Below, piece by piece: positions 1 through 6,775 of a stretch of 28,794 bases of DNA. Numbering within the stretch: position 1 is the first letter of the stretch; every line of letters starts with the position of its first letter. The DNA is from Acidulodesulfobacterium_A sp049965795 (GTDB taxonomy: Bacteria > SZUA-79 > Acidulodesulfobacterales > Acidulodesulfobacteraceae): positions 1 through 28,794 of the forward strand of contig JBMFVW010000023.1 of the NCBI GenBank assembly GCA_049965795.1, read 5' to 3'. A model generated the notes under the pieces. The model saw nothing but the letters and a program-made list of their open reading frames with translations, was not told the origin of the DNA and did not search any database. Both the position numbers and the translations under genes were made by a program.

Positions 1-1069
1 TTATGCCTATAAGAAACAGCACCGACAATTGTCCCATTTTTTTTGAAAGACCGCCTAGTTTTTCCATATTTCTCGTATGCGTATATTTGTCTATAAGACC
101 CGAACCCATAAAAAGCGAACTTTTGCTTAAACCGTGATTTATTATATGCAAAAGAACTGCGAGCATTGCAATATACTCAAGCGATTTAAAATTTTCTATG
201 CGTGCCCAGTAAGATATGCCTATCCCCATAAAAATTATTCCCATATTTTCTATGGTGGAAAACGCAAGCAGTTTTTTAATATCTTTCTGCGCCATGGCAT
301 ACATAATTCCCAAAAGAGCCGATAAAGCCCCTATTACGAGAAGTATAATTCCAAGAAACGAGTCGGACCCCGAACTGAAAACGAATAAAAATTTTAAAAT
401 ACCGTAGATAGCCATATTTACCATTACGCCGGACATAACTGCGGATATATTTGCCGGCGCAACCGGATGAGCGTAAGGCAGCCATGTATGAAAAGGAATA
501 ATGCCGGCTTTAATCGAAAATCCCGTTATTGCCGCCGCCAGTATTATAATTCCCGCTGCGCCTTTATAGTAATCGAAAGAAAAAGAAGACGTTTTTAAAT
601 AAAGCATTATAAAAGCGGAGGTTATAAGAATAGTGCCTATATGCGTCATTAAAAAGTATAAAAAACCGGCCTTTCTTGATTCGTCGCTTCCTTCGTATAT
701 AACTAACAAAAATGAAAAAATGGACATCAATTCCCAAAAAATCAAAAAAGTCAGCATATCGTTGCTAATAACGAGAATAAGCATAGATATTATAAATAAA
801 AAAGAATAGATAAACAGAGAAGGCTTATCGTCATATTTATCCCCGTATTTTATCGAAAAAATCGAAATAAAAAGGGAAAGAGAAGATATGAATATTACGA
901 AAAATAGGGAAAGAGCGTCAAATTTGAAAGAAAAATTTATAAAAGAGGATTGTAAAATAAATTCGCTTTTAAAACAATATATGCTTAAAACCGTAAAAAA
1001 AACGGCGGATAAAATAGTCAGACAATTAAAAAAATATCTGAATATCCCTTTATGCTTAAGGTTATCCAT
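1..1069 (-). CDS. Proton-translocating membrane subunit, HyfB/HycC (NuoL/M-like), N-terminal part
   Basis: The frame is open from an ATG at 1069 to the window edge (about 355 residues seen; the C-terminus lies outside). The protein is almost entirely hydrophobic helices. Family landmarks include WELMS (Glu112), the segment around 186-211 with Lys186, PFHTWLPYAHP and SAVMSGVMV, then AMAQKDIKKLLAFSTIENMG (258-277) and HIINHGLSKSSLFM (307-320). The PxHxWLPxAHP-xAP-xxSAxMSGVM pattern is typical of the HyfB/HycC branch of proton-pumping antiporter-like subunits, which work with membrane-bound hydrogenases or related complexes at the inner membrane. An in-frame TAA directly precedes the ATG, fixing the earliest start. 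A GGAGG lies rather far upstream, about 17 bases. Which complex it belongs to cannot be told because its partners lie outside the window. Confidence 0.85.
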   Translation of the reverse strand, partial: MDNLKHKGIFRYFFNCLTILSAVFFTVLSIYCFKSEFILQSSFINFSFKFDALSLFFVIFISSLSLFISIFSIKYGDKYDDKPSLFIYSFLFIISMLILVISNDMLTFLIFWELMSIFSFLLVIYEGSDESRKAGFLYFLMTHIGTILITSAFIMLYLKTSSFSFDYYKGAAGIIILAAAITGFSIKAGIIPFHTWLPYAHPVAPANISAVMSGVMVNMAIYGILKFLFVFSSGSDSFLGIILLVIGALSALLGIMYAMAQKDIKKLLAFSTIENMGIIFMGIGISYWARIENFKSLEYIAMLAVLLHIINHGLSKSSLFMGSGLIDKYTHTRNMEKLGGLSKKMGQLSVLFLIGI

Positions 1070-1149
1070 TTAATATCAAAACTTAATCCTCCGTATCATT
1101 ATTAAATATATATTGCAAAAATACTTGCAAATAAAGTCAAAACTTTTTA

Positions 1150-1177
1150 ATTATAGCAAATGTTTAAAAAATAGCAA
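1150..1177 (-). promoter_or_regulatory. Candidate sigma70-type promoter for the HyfB-like gene
   Basis: Read on the minus strand, TTGCTA (1172-1177) and TATAAT (1150-1155) are separated by 16 bases. This would start a transcript near 1143, about 75 bases before the ATG. The assignment rests on motif match and spacing only, in a very AT-rich background. Confidence 0.4.
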
Positions 1178-1246
1178 GGAAAATTTTTACACCAAAATTT
1201 GCCGATAGAAAAGTTTAAAGTTCGATAAAATAAGGCTATGATTAAT

Positions 1247-1343
1247 AAAAATTCGGAAGGAAAAGGTGTCAGTTTTTTTCTGTAATTTGAGACGGGCAGA
1301 ATTGAATTCTGTACCCGTATTTAGGTAATCTGACACCTTTTCC
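1247..1343. repeat. Palindromic repeat element A (RAYT/REP-like)
   Basis: Outer 14-bp arms GGAAAAGGTGTCAG (1259-1272) and CTGACACCTTTTCC (1330-1343) are perfect inverted repeats. Between them is a second palindrome (1292-1318) with ACGGG/CCCGT flanking CAGAATT-G-AATTCTG. The left end and arm (1247-1283) match the reverse complement of the right end of element B, and the inner palindrome with its flanks matches element C. It lies 52 bases after the stop of the 69-aa ORF. The architecture recalls short repeats mobilised by REP-associated tyrosine transposases, but no transposase gene is in the window. It may also stabilise the mRNA 3' end. Confidence 0.75.
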
Positions 1344-1395
1344 TATTATTGAATATTTTATTTCCGTAATTAATTTGTTAACGGGAACGGAATTG

Positions 1396-1605
1396 CTATT
1401 TTATTCTCGAAAACCCTATAATTACCATTATGATCATTACAAGTATATAAATTCTAAGAAACCAGAATGCTATTTGAACCCATCCTTTTATTTCTGCTTT
1501 TTGCACCGGTATTTTATTATAATCTATCAGTCCTTCTTCTTTTATAAAATCTTCCCAGTCTTCGTCGAGATTAATATCTTTTGTATTTTTTTTATTATTT
1601 TTCAT
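1396..1605 (-). CDS. Small single-span membrane protein downstream of the Nramp gene
   Basis: This encodes 69 residues. The first half is charged (residues 1-42, including DEDWEDFIKEE), and the rest is one hydrophobic segment (about residues 43-65, starting WVQIAFWFLRIYI) with a basic C-terminus. An AGAGGTG ribosome-binding site stands seven bases before the ATG, and the gene begins 36 bases after the Nramp stop, so cotranscription is likely. Charge distribution suggests a cytoplasmic N-terminus. I do not recognise a named family. By position it may be an accessory or regulatory subunit of the transporter, which is inference only. Confidence 0.7.
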   Translation of the reverse strand: MKNNKKNTKDINLDEDWEDFIKEEGLIDYNKIPVQKAEIKGWVQIAFWFLRIYILVMIIMVIIGFSRIK

Positions 1606-1641
1606 ATTACACCTCTTGCCGTTATTATTGAAGTATTATCA

Positions 1642-2991
1642 TTATCCTAATAAATGCGGAAAAACCACCGTTAAACCGTACATAAAGTTCATGATTATCA
1701 AAAATCCGACTATGGTAAACGCCGAGATATTCTGCCACGGCTTGTTTACATGGTCTCCCATTATCTCCTTATCGTTCAAAAGCAGGAGTAAAAACATCAT
1801 TGCCGCAGGCATAAAAATAGTCGCTACTACCTGAACCGTTAAGTTTAAAAAACCTAAAGGCGCATTAGGTATTAAAACTACGCCTCCTGCTATTAAAAGG
1901 CTTATAACGCCGGGAAGGTAAAATTTCCAGCCTTGCATCGGGGGCATATTGATGCTTTTAGGCCAGCCGAAAGCTTCCCCCATTGCCCAAGAGGTGCTTG
2001 CGGATATTGCTATAGCCGCTATAATGCCCGCTTCGACTAATCCGAGAGCAAAAAGTCTCATGGCAAGAGGTCCCATTTTTGAAGAGATTGCGGAAAGAAT
2101 AGTCTGTATGTCAAGATTAGGTGTTTTAGTAAAACCGTAAACTGTTCCTGCCGTAATAAGTATAATAGCTATTGCGACTATTACCATAAATACCGAGCCT
2201 ATAAACGTGTCAATCTGACCGTCCCTTATATCTTTAACCGTAAGACCTTTATCTACTACCGACGACTGCTGAAAAAAAAGCATCCATGGAGCAATTGTAG
2301 TACCCAGGTTAGCCAGTACGACATAAATAAATAAAGAACTTACTCCTCCGGGTATATGCCAAGTCCCAAAACTTCTTGCAACCGCTCCCCAGTGTAAATG
2401 CGGAACAAAAAAAACTAAGGGAACAAATATCAAATTAAACGCTGCTATGCTTAAACTAATCCACTCCCAAGCCCAGTAACGCAAAAAAAGCTGAATAGAA
2501 GCTATAATAATAACGGCAGATATTGAAGAAATTAGCGGAGGTACGCCAAAAACGCGCATACCTATGGTTATTCCGATAAATTCAGTTATCAGAGTCAATA
2601 CGTTTGCTATGATAAGGTCTATTAACGAAAAAGCGCCCCAGAACTTTCCGTATCTTTTCCATATCATTTCGGCGTGCCCTCTGTGCGTAACGGCGCCGAG
2701 CCTTACGGTCATCTCCTGGACTATATACGCAACCGGAAGCATTATTATCATAAAAGGAATAAAAAAACCTATTCCGAATATGGAACCTGTCTGTGCATAA
2801 GTCATAACGCCGCCGGCATCGTTATCTGCAATCATAACTAGAATACCCGGACCTATAAGAGCCATTAAAAGACATATACGGGAAAAATATCCGTATTTTT
2901 GCCTCATAAGATGGATTTTAAGCCTGTCTGCCGCTCTAAGTTTAATATCTACCGGAAGGTTGTCGAGTTTGTCTTTGTAATCTTCTTTCAT
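1642..2991 (-). CDS. Nramp-family divalent metal transporter
   Basis: At 449 residues it has the length and about eleven hydrophobic helices of Nramp (SLC11) proton-coupled metal transporters. The unwound part of helix 1 reads GPGILVMIADNDAGG (residues 47-61), with DNDAGG (56-61) where canonical MntH has DPGN. Helix 6 reads LGTTIAPWMLFFQQS (229-243), with APWM where MntH has MPHN. The sequence therefore belongs to an Nramp-related clade with an altered metal site, and the ion (Mn, Fe, Mg or other) cannot be predicted. The N-terminal 35 residues are cytoplasmic and basic. The start ATG has an AAGGAGATG Shine-Dalgarno. It follows a leader ORF and precedes a small membrane protein, probably as one transcript. 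Confidence 0.9.
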   Translation of the reverse strand: MKEDYKDKLDNLPVDIKLRAADRLKIHLMRQKYGYFSRICLLMALIGPGILVMIADNDAGGVMTYAQTGSIFGIGFFIPFMIIMLPVAYIVQEMTVRLGAVTHRGHAEMIWKRYGKFWGAFSLIDLIIANVLTLITEFIGITIGMRVFGVPPLISSISAVIIIASIQLFLRYWAWEWISLSIAAFNLIFVPLVFFVPHLHWGAVARSFGTWHIPGGVSSLFIYVVLANLGTTIAPWMLFFQQSSVVDKGLTVKDIRDGQIDTFIGSVFMVIVAIAIILITAGTVYGFTKTPNLDIQTILSAISSKMGPLAMRLFALGLVEAGIIAAIAISASTSWAMGEAFGWPKSINMPPMQGWKFYLPGVISLLIAGGVVLIPNAPLGFLNLTVQVVATIFMPAAMMFLLLLLNDKEIMGDHVNKPWQNISAFTIVGFLIIMNFMYGLTVVFPHLLG

Positions 2992-3063
2992 ATTTCATCT
3001 CCTTCTTAATAAACAGCTTTAACCGTTCATTAGCAAGAGAAGAATATTAAAAGGTTACAAAGT

Positions 3064-3177
3064 CTATAAAGGAAAGCTTATATTAATTAAACGCTCATCT
3101 TCTAATGAAGTATTAAAGCTATTTTCGATTTTTTTTGAATTCAAACAATAATCGCTACTGTCAGGTTCACTTCGCAT
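3064..3177 (-). CDS. 37-aa leader ORF upstream of the Nramp transporter
   Basis: A strong AGGAGG ribosome-binding site precedes an ATG (3175-3177), followed by 37 codons ending at TAG (3064-3066). The peptide begins MRSEPDSSDYC and ends NISFPL; it is polar, with no membrane segment. It sits downstream of a plausible promoter and ends 72 bases before the Nramp ATG. The strong ribosome-binding site is the main reason to believe in translation. Such short upstream ORFs can act as attenuation peptides, including ahead of some metal transporters, but no metal-sensing RNA fold was established here. It could also be a free-standing small protein. Confidence 0.55.
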   Translation of the reverse strand: MRSEPDSSDYCLNSKKIENSFNTSLEDERLINISFPL

Positions 3178-3218
3178 AAATAGCCTCCTATACGTTTAAT
3201 TAATATTAATTTTTACAT

Positions 3219-3253
3219 ATTATAAGTATGCTATTTAAAAAAAAATATGTCAA
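3219..3253 (-). promoter_or_regulatory. Candidate promoter for leader ORF and Nramp operon
   Basis: On the minus strand a perfect TTGACA (3248-3253) is followed after 17 bases by CATACT (3225-3230) and directly by TATAAT (3219-3224). TTGACA with the 17-base spacer points to CATACT as the -10, while the perfect TATAAT would need a spacer of 23. Either way transcription would begin near 3213-3218, about 40 bases before the leader ATG. The parS-like site lies 15 bases upstream of the -35. Confidence 0.5.
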
Positions 3254-3267
3254 GAAAAAAATAGGTA

Positions 3268-3283
3268 TGTTGCACGTGAAACA
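3268..3283. promoter_or_regulatory. parS: parS centromere site (ParB binding)
   Basis: The 16-mer TGTTGCACGTGAAACA matches the well-known bacterial chromosomal parS consensus TGTTNCACGTGAAACA at every defined position. It differs from the perfect palindrome TGTTTCACGTGAAACA at one base. It is intergenic, between mnmG and the Nramp leader, and about 6 kb from the probable origin, where parS sites normally cluster. ParB loads at such sites to spread along DNA and, with ParA and SMC, segregates new origins. CACGTG does not appear elsewhere in the window as far as I could scan. parA and parB, often next to mnmG, are not in the window. Confidence 0.85.
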
Positions 3284-3296
3284 CTCTCAATTTGTG

Positions 3297-3325
3297 ACGG
3301 TGACAGAATTCAATTCTGTCACCGT
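3297..3325. repeat. Palindromic repeat element C (core type)
   Basis: Perfect 14-bp arms ACGGTGACAGAATT and AATTCTGTCACCGT surround a single C. The element, with its flanks (AATTTGTG before, ATTTA after), aligns with the inner palindrome of element A. It begins two bases beyond the mnmG stop codon. It could form a stable hairpin at the mRNA end, but no U-run follows on the minus strand, so a classical intrinsic terminator is not supported. Confidence 0.75.
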
Positions 3326-3327
3326 AT

Positions 3328-5133
3328 TTATTTCCGGCATTTCATTAATAAAATACTGACCGCCGCAGGAGTTATACCGGAAATCCGGCTTGCTTCAGAT
3401 ATAGTTTTCGGACGTATTTTATTAAGTTTTTCTACGACTTCTATAGACAATCCGGGTATAGAATTAAAATCCATGCCTCTTTCAATTTTAAAGTCGTCAA
3501 ACTTTTTTAATCTTTCTATCTCCTCTTTCTGCCTTGAAATATAGCCTTCATACTTGACATAAAGCTCTACTCTGCTAATTATATCTTTGTCAAATTTATT
3601 TGCTTCAACGTTTAATTCGGACACTATATTTTCCAGATAAATATCGGGTCGTTTCAAAAGATCGTAATACCTGCCTTTTTCATAATTCTTTAAAAATGAA
3701 ATCAGCTTGTTAAAACCTTCTAATCTTTCTTTGTATATATTATATCTTTCGTCGTCTAAAAGCCCTGCTTTTTTACCTAATTCGCACAGCCTGAAATCCG
3801 CATTGTCTTCCCTTAACAGCAGCCTGTATTCTGCACGCGAGGTAAACATTCTATAGGGTTCGGCAGTTCCTAGATTTATCAAATCGTCAATCAAAACCCC
3901 TGTATATGCCTCGCTCCTTCTTAAAATTAAAGGTTTTTCGCCTTTTATTTTTAAAGCGGCGTTAATTCCGGCAATAATACCCTGTGCGGCGGCTTCTTCA
4001 TAACCCGACGTTCCGTTAATCTGCCCAGCCAAAAAAAGTCCTTCTATTGTTTTAGTTTCTAAGGAATGTTTTAGCTGGGTCGGTAAAACATAATCGTATT
4101 CTATTGCATATCCGGGTCTCATAATTTTTACTTTTTCAAGGCCTTTTATCGTCCTTAAAAATCTAAGCTGTGTATCTAAAGGCAGGCTGGTCGAGAGCCC
4201 GTTGGGATAGTATTCTACGGAGTCAAGGCTTTCCCTTTCCAAAAATATCTGGTGCCTTTCTTTGTCTTTAAACCTTACGACTTTATCTTCTATGGAAGGG
4301 CAGTATCTCGGGCCTATTCCTTTAATAACCCCGCAATACAAGGGGGACTTGTCCAAGTCTTTTAAAATTGCGTCGTGGGTATTTTTGTTGGTATATGTAA
4401 TATAACAGCTGATTTCGTTGTTTATCTTTTTATCCGCTATAGAAAAAGGAATAAAATCGTCTTCTCCTTTTTGCTCCTCAAGCTCGGAAAAATCTATAGT
4501 CCTTCCGTCCAATCTCGGCGTCGTTCCCGTTTTAAGCCTTCCGATTTCAAGGCCGTTTTCCGTTATGCTTAAAGAAAGCTTATTGGAAGCAAAGTCCCCC
4601 GCTCTTCCTGCATTATAATTAAAAAGACCGATATGCACCAGACCCCTTAAAAAAGTTCCCGTCGTTAATATAACGGCATCCGCAAACAGTTCTTCTCCCG
4701 TCCATAAAACTACTCCGGAAACTTTGCCGTTTTTTACCTTCAGCGAATCGACCATAGACTGAATAATCGTTATGTTTTGTTCCGATTCCAAAGCCGACTT
4801 CATATAGGTTTTATACTTAAACATATCTGCCTGAGCGCGCGACGACCTGACTGCAGGGCCCTTTTTGGTATTAAGCGTCCTGAATTGAATTCCCGTTTTG
4901 TCGATCGCCTTTCCCATCTCGCCGCCGAGCGCATCAATTTCCCGCACGAGATGCCCCTTGGCAAGCCCTCCTATCGCAGGATTGCAGGACATCTGCCCTA
5001 TATTGTCCAAATTAATAGTAATAACGGCTGCACTCAAGCCCATCCTCGCGGCGGCAAGCGAAGCTTCTATGCCTGCATGTCCTGCGCCCACGACGATTAC
5101 GTCAAAACTATTCGCACTATTTATATTTTCCAT
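3328..5133 (-). CDS. mnmG: tRNA uridine-5-carboxymethylaminomethyl modification enzyme MnmG (GidA)
   Basis: MnmG works with MnmE to build the 5-carboxymethylaminomethyl group on the wobble uridine of certain tRNAs, using FAD, NADH and glycine or ammonium with methylenetetrahydrofolate. The N-terminus shows the FAD-binding VIVVGAGHAGIEAS. SCNPAIGGLAKGHLVREIDALGG and the GPRYCPSIEDKV active-site cysteine segment are present, followed by HQIFLERES where HQIFLEPEG is usual. The C-terminal helical MnmE/tRNA-binding domain is complete. I place the start at ATG 5133 (601 residues); an in-frame TTG at 5139 would add two residues. Neither has a Shine-Dalgarno. mnmE lies upstream, separated by about 220 bases holding repeat element B. 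Confidence 0.96.
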   Translation of the reverse strand: MENINSANSFDVIVVGAGHAGIEASLAAARMGLSAAVITINLDNIGQMSCNPAIGGLAKGHLVREIDALGGEMGKAIDKTGIQFRTLNTKKGPAVRSSRAQADMFKYKTYMKSALESEQNITIIQSMVDSLKVKNGKVSGVVLWTGEELFADAVILTTGTFLRGLVHIGLFNYNAGRAGDFASNKLSLSITENGLEIGRLKTGTTPRLDGRTIDFSELEEQKGEDDFIPFSIADKKINNEISCYITYTNKNTHDAILKDLDKSPLYCGVIKGIGPRYCPSIEDKVVRFKDKERHQIFLERESLDSVEYYPNGLSTSLPLDTQLRFLRTIKGLEKVKIMRPGYAIEYDYVLPTQLKHSLETKTIEGLFLAGQINGTSGYEEAAAQGIIAGINAALKIKGEKPLILRRSEAYTGVLIDDLINLGTAEPYRMFTSRAEYRLLLREDNADFRLCELGKKAGLLDDERYNIYKERLEGFNKLISFLKNYEKGRYYDLLKRPDIYLENIVSELNVEANKFDKDIISRVELYVKYEGYISRQKEEIERLKKFDDFKIERGMDFNSIPGLSIEVVEKLNKIRPKTISEASRISGITPAAVSILLMKCRK

Positions 5134-5223
5134 AGTCAAATTAATATTTAAAAATTATTGATTTTAAAATTTTAATTTATCGTTTCTATATTATTATAAT
5201 CTAAAAACGATAAACTTTTTTAT

Positions 5224-5335
5224 CCCAAATTTGCCGGTAGGAAAAGGCGTCAGATTAATTTTCTGCACCAACTGCATATATTAATTGGCTTTTTTAGTTA
5301 ATGCAGAAAAAAATCTGACACCTTTTCCTTCCAAA
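5224..5335. repeat. Palindromic repeat element B between mnmE and mnmG
   Basis: The left arm GGAAAAGGCGTCAG (5240-5253), continuing into TTTTCTGCA, pairs with CTGACACCTTTTCC (5315-5328), preceded by TGCAGAAAAAAAT. The arms form a nearly perfect stem of about 27 bases, around an inner CCAA/TTGG hairpin. The right end, read in reverse complement (5335 to about 5303), matches the left part of element A over roughly 37 bases with few differences. A sequence resembling its left flank (AAATTTGCCGGTAG) also occurs near 1194. It lies about 20-30 bases after the mnmE stop. No T-run follows, so it is not a typical terminator. Confidence 0.75.
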
Positions 5336-5357
5336 TTTTCTTTTAACGGTTTTAGTT

Positions 5358-6764
5358 CTACTTGCCTATGCAGAATTCTTTGAAAAGCATATCCAGGACG
5401 TCTTCGCCGGTTACTCCCCCGACAATCTCGTCAAGGGTGTTAATCCCGTCTCTTAAATCTATCGATATTAATTCGAGGGGCCGGCCTTCTTTAAATTTTT
5501 CTTTTGCGTTTTCCAATAAATTTAGAGATTTTTCCAATAAATTTTTCTGCCTTACGGTCGTAATGCCGACGTCGTCTTTGATTCCGCCCTCTATTTTTAA
5601 AATAATATCGTGCACAGCCTTTTTCATCGATTCAAAACCGTCTCCCGTCTTGGCGCTTATAAAAACCGGATTGTTGGTAAAACCGAAAGTCCGCATCAAT
5701 TTTTTTTCTATTATGCTTAAGTCTTTCCCGTTAAAAGTATCTAATTTATTTATAACCGGAATTAAATTATCTTTTTTTTCTTCCAATATATCTCTCAAAA
5801 TTTCGTTTTCCGCTAAACCGTTCACGTCAAAAACGTATAAAACGGCATCGGCATTTTTAATCTGATTATAGCTGCCTTTTATGCCCTCATATTCTATCTT
5901 ATTCTCCGTTTCCCTTAAACCGGCAGTATCTATAATTTTAAGAGGTTTATTAGATAAAAAAAGATTCTCTTCGATATAATCCCTTGTAGTTCCCGGCGTA
6001 TCGGAAACTATGGCTCTTTTTTTATCTAAGAGTCTGTTTAATATGCTAGACTTTCCTACGTTAGGCGGTCCTGCTATTACTACGCTGAAACCGCGCTTGT
6101 TCAGCTCGTAATTCTCGTAAGATTCTATAAGTCCGCCGATTAATCCTGCCGTCTCTTCGTATTTTTTAATAAAATCAGCGTTAATATTTTCAAATTCCTC
6201 TTCGGGAAAATCTATCAATGCTTCAACCGAAGCAAGCATATAAATATAATTTTCTTTAATTTTTTCTATTTTTTTTTCTAACAGGCCGCTTAGTTCGTTA
6301 TTTGCGATAACTAAGGTTTTTAAAGAATTTGCCTTGATTATTTCCAAAATTGCTTCGGCTTTTATAAGACTGATTTTATTGTTAAGATAGGCTCTTTTGG
6401 TAAATTCGCCGTTATACGCAAGCCTTGCGCCCGATTTTAAAATAATTTCGAGGATATATTTGGTATTAAATACTCCACCGTGAGGATATATTTCAAACAT
6501 ATCTTCTCCTGTATAGGAATCCGGACCTTTTATGAAAACGCATACCGCTTCATCGACGCAGGACTCTGTTTGGAAATCGAAAATGCGGCCGGTATATAAA
6601 AAACGGGGTTTTATATCCGAAAAATCTTTACGGTACGGCTTAAAAATTTTTTGCAGTATATGTAGACAGTCTTTGCCGGATGCCCTTATAATGCTTATTG
6701 CTCCTTCGCCGGCAGGAGAGGAAATAGCGCAAATCGTATCTATTTCGTATGTTAAAGAAGACAT
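5358..6764 (-). CDS. mnmE: tRNA modification GTPase MnmE (TrmE)
   Basis: This is a 468-residue GTPase partner of MnmG in wobble-uridine modification. The N-terminal tetrahydrofolate-binding domain (about 1-120) carries DTICAISSPAGEGAISIIRASG. A helical domain is interrupted by the G domain: P-loop GPPNVGKSS (232-240), DTPGTTRD (255-262), DTAGLRET (279-286) and NKLD (339-342). The C-terminus ends FCIGK, with the conserved catalytic-site cysteine. All key motifs are intact and the length is normal. The ATG is 11 bases after the yidC stop, consistent with one transcript; the khpB/jag gene often found between these two is absent. Confidence 0.97.
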   Translation of the reverse strand: MSSLTYEIDTICAISSPAGEGAISIIRASGKDCLHILQKIFKPYRKDFSDIKPRFLYTGRIFDFQTESCVDEAVCVFIKGPDSYTGEDMFEIYPHGGVFNTKYILEIILKSGARLAYNGEFTKRAYLNNKISLIKAEAILEIIKANSLKTLVIANNELSGLLEKKIEKIKENYIYMLASVEALIDFPEEEFENINADFIKKYEETAGLIGGLIESYENYELNKRGFSVVIAGPPNVGKSSILNRLLDKKRAIVSDTPGTTRDYIEENLFLSNKPLKIIDTAGLRETENKIEYEGIKGSYNQIKNADAVLYVFDVNGLAENEILRDILEEKKDNLIPVINKLDTFNGKDLSIIEKKLMRTFGFTNNPVFISAKTGDGFESMKKAVHDIILKIEGGIKDDVGITTVRQKNLLEKSLNLLENAKEKFKEGRPLELISIDLRDGINTLDEIVGGVTGEDVLDMLFKEFCIGK

Positions 6765-6775
6765 AACGCCGCAAG

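Noticed and set aside
720..880. Apparent frameshift in the HyfB-like gene
   Set aside because: On careful recount of the T-runs the frame is continuous through IFSIKYGDKYDDKPSLF and WELMS.
888..1073. Plus-strand 61-codon ORF
   Set aside because: It is antisense to the HyfB-like gene, whose frame shows clear family motifs; codon content is that of a shadow.
2992..3063. Metal riboswitch before the Nramp gene
   Set aside because: No recognisable yybP-ykoY, NiCo or M-box conserved elements were seen by eye; a covariance-model search would be needed to exclude it fully.
4777..5151. Plus-strand ORF of 124 codons opposite mnmG
   Set aside because: It is antisense to the highly conserved N-terminus of MnmG and has no recognisable motif.
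5362..5865. Plus-strand ORF of 167 codons opposite mnmE
   Set aside because: It is the complement of the MnmE G domain and C-terminus; serine/lysine-rich shadow composition.
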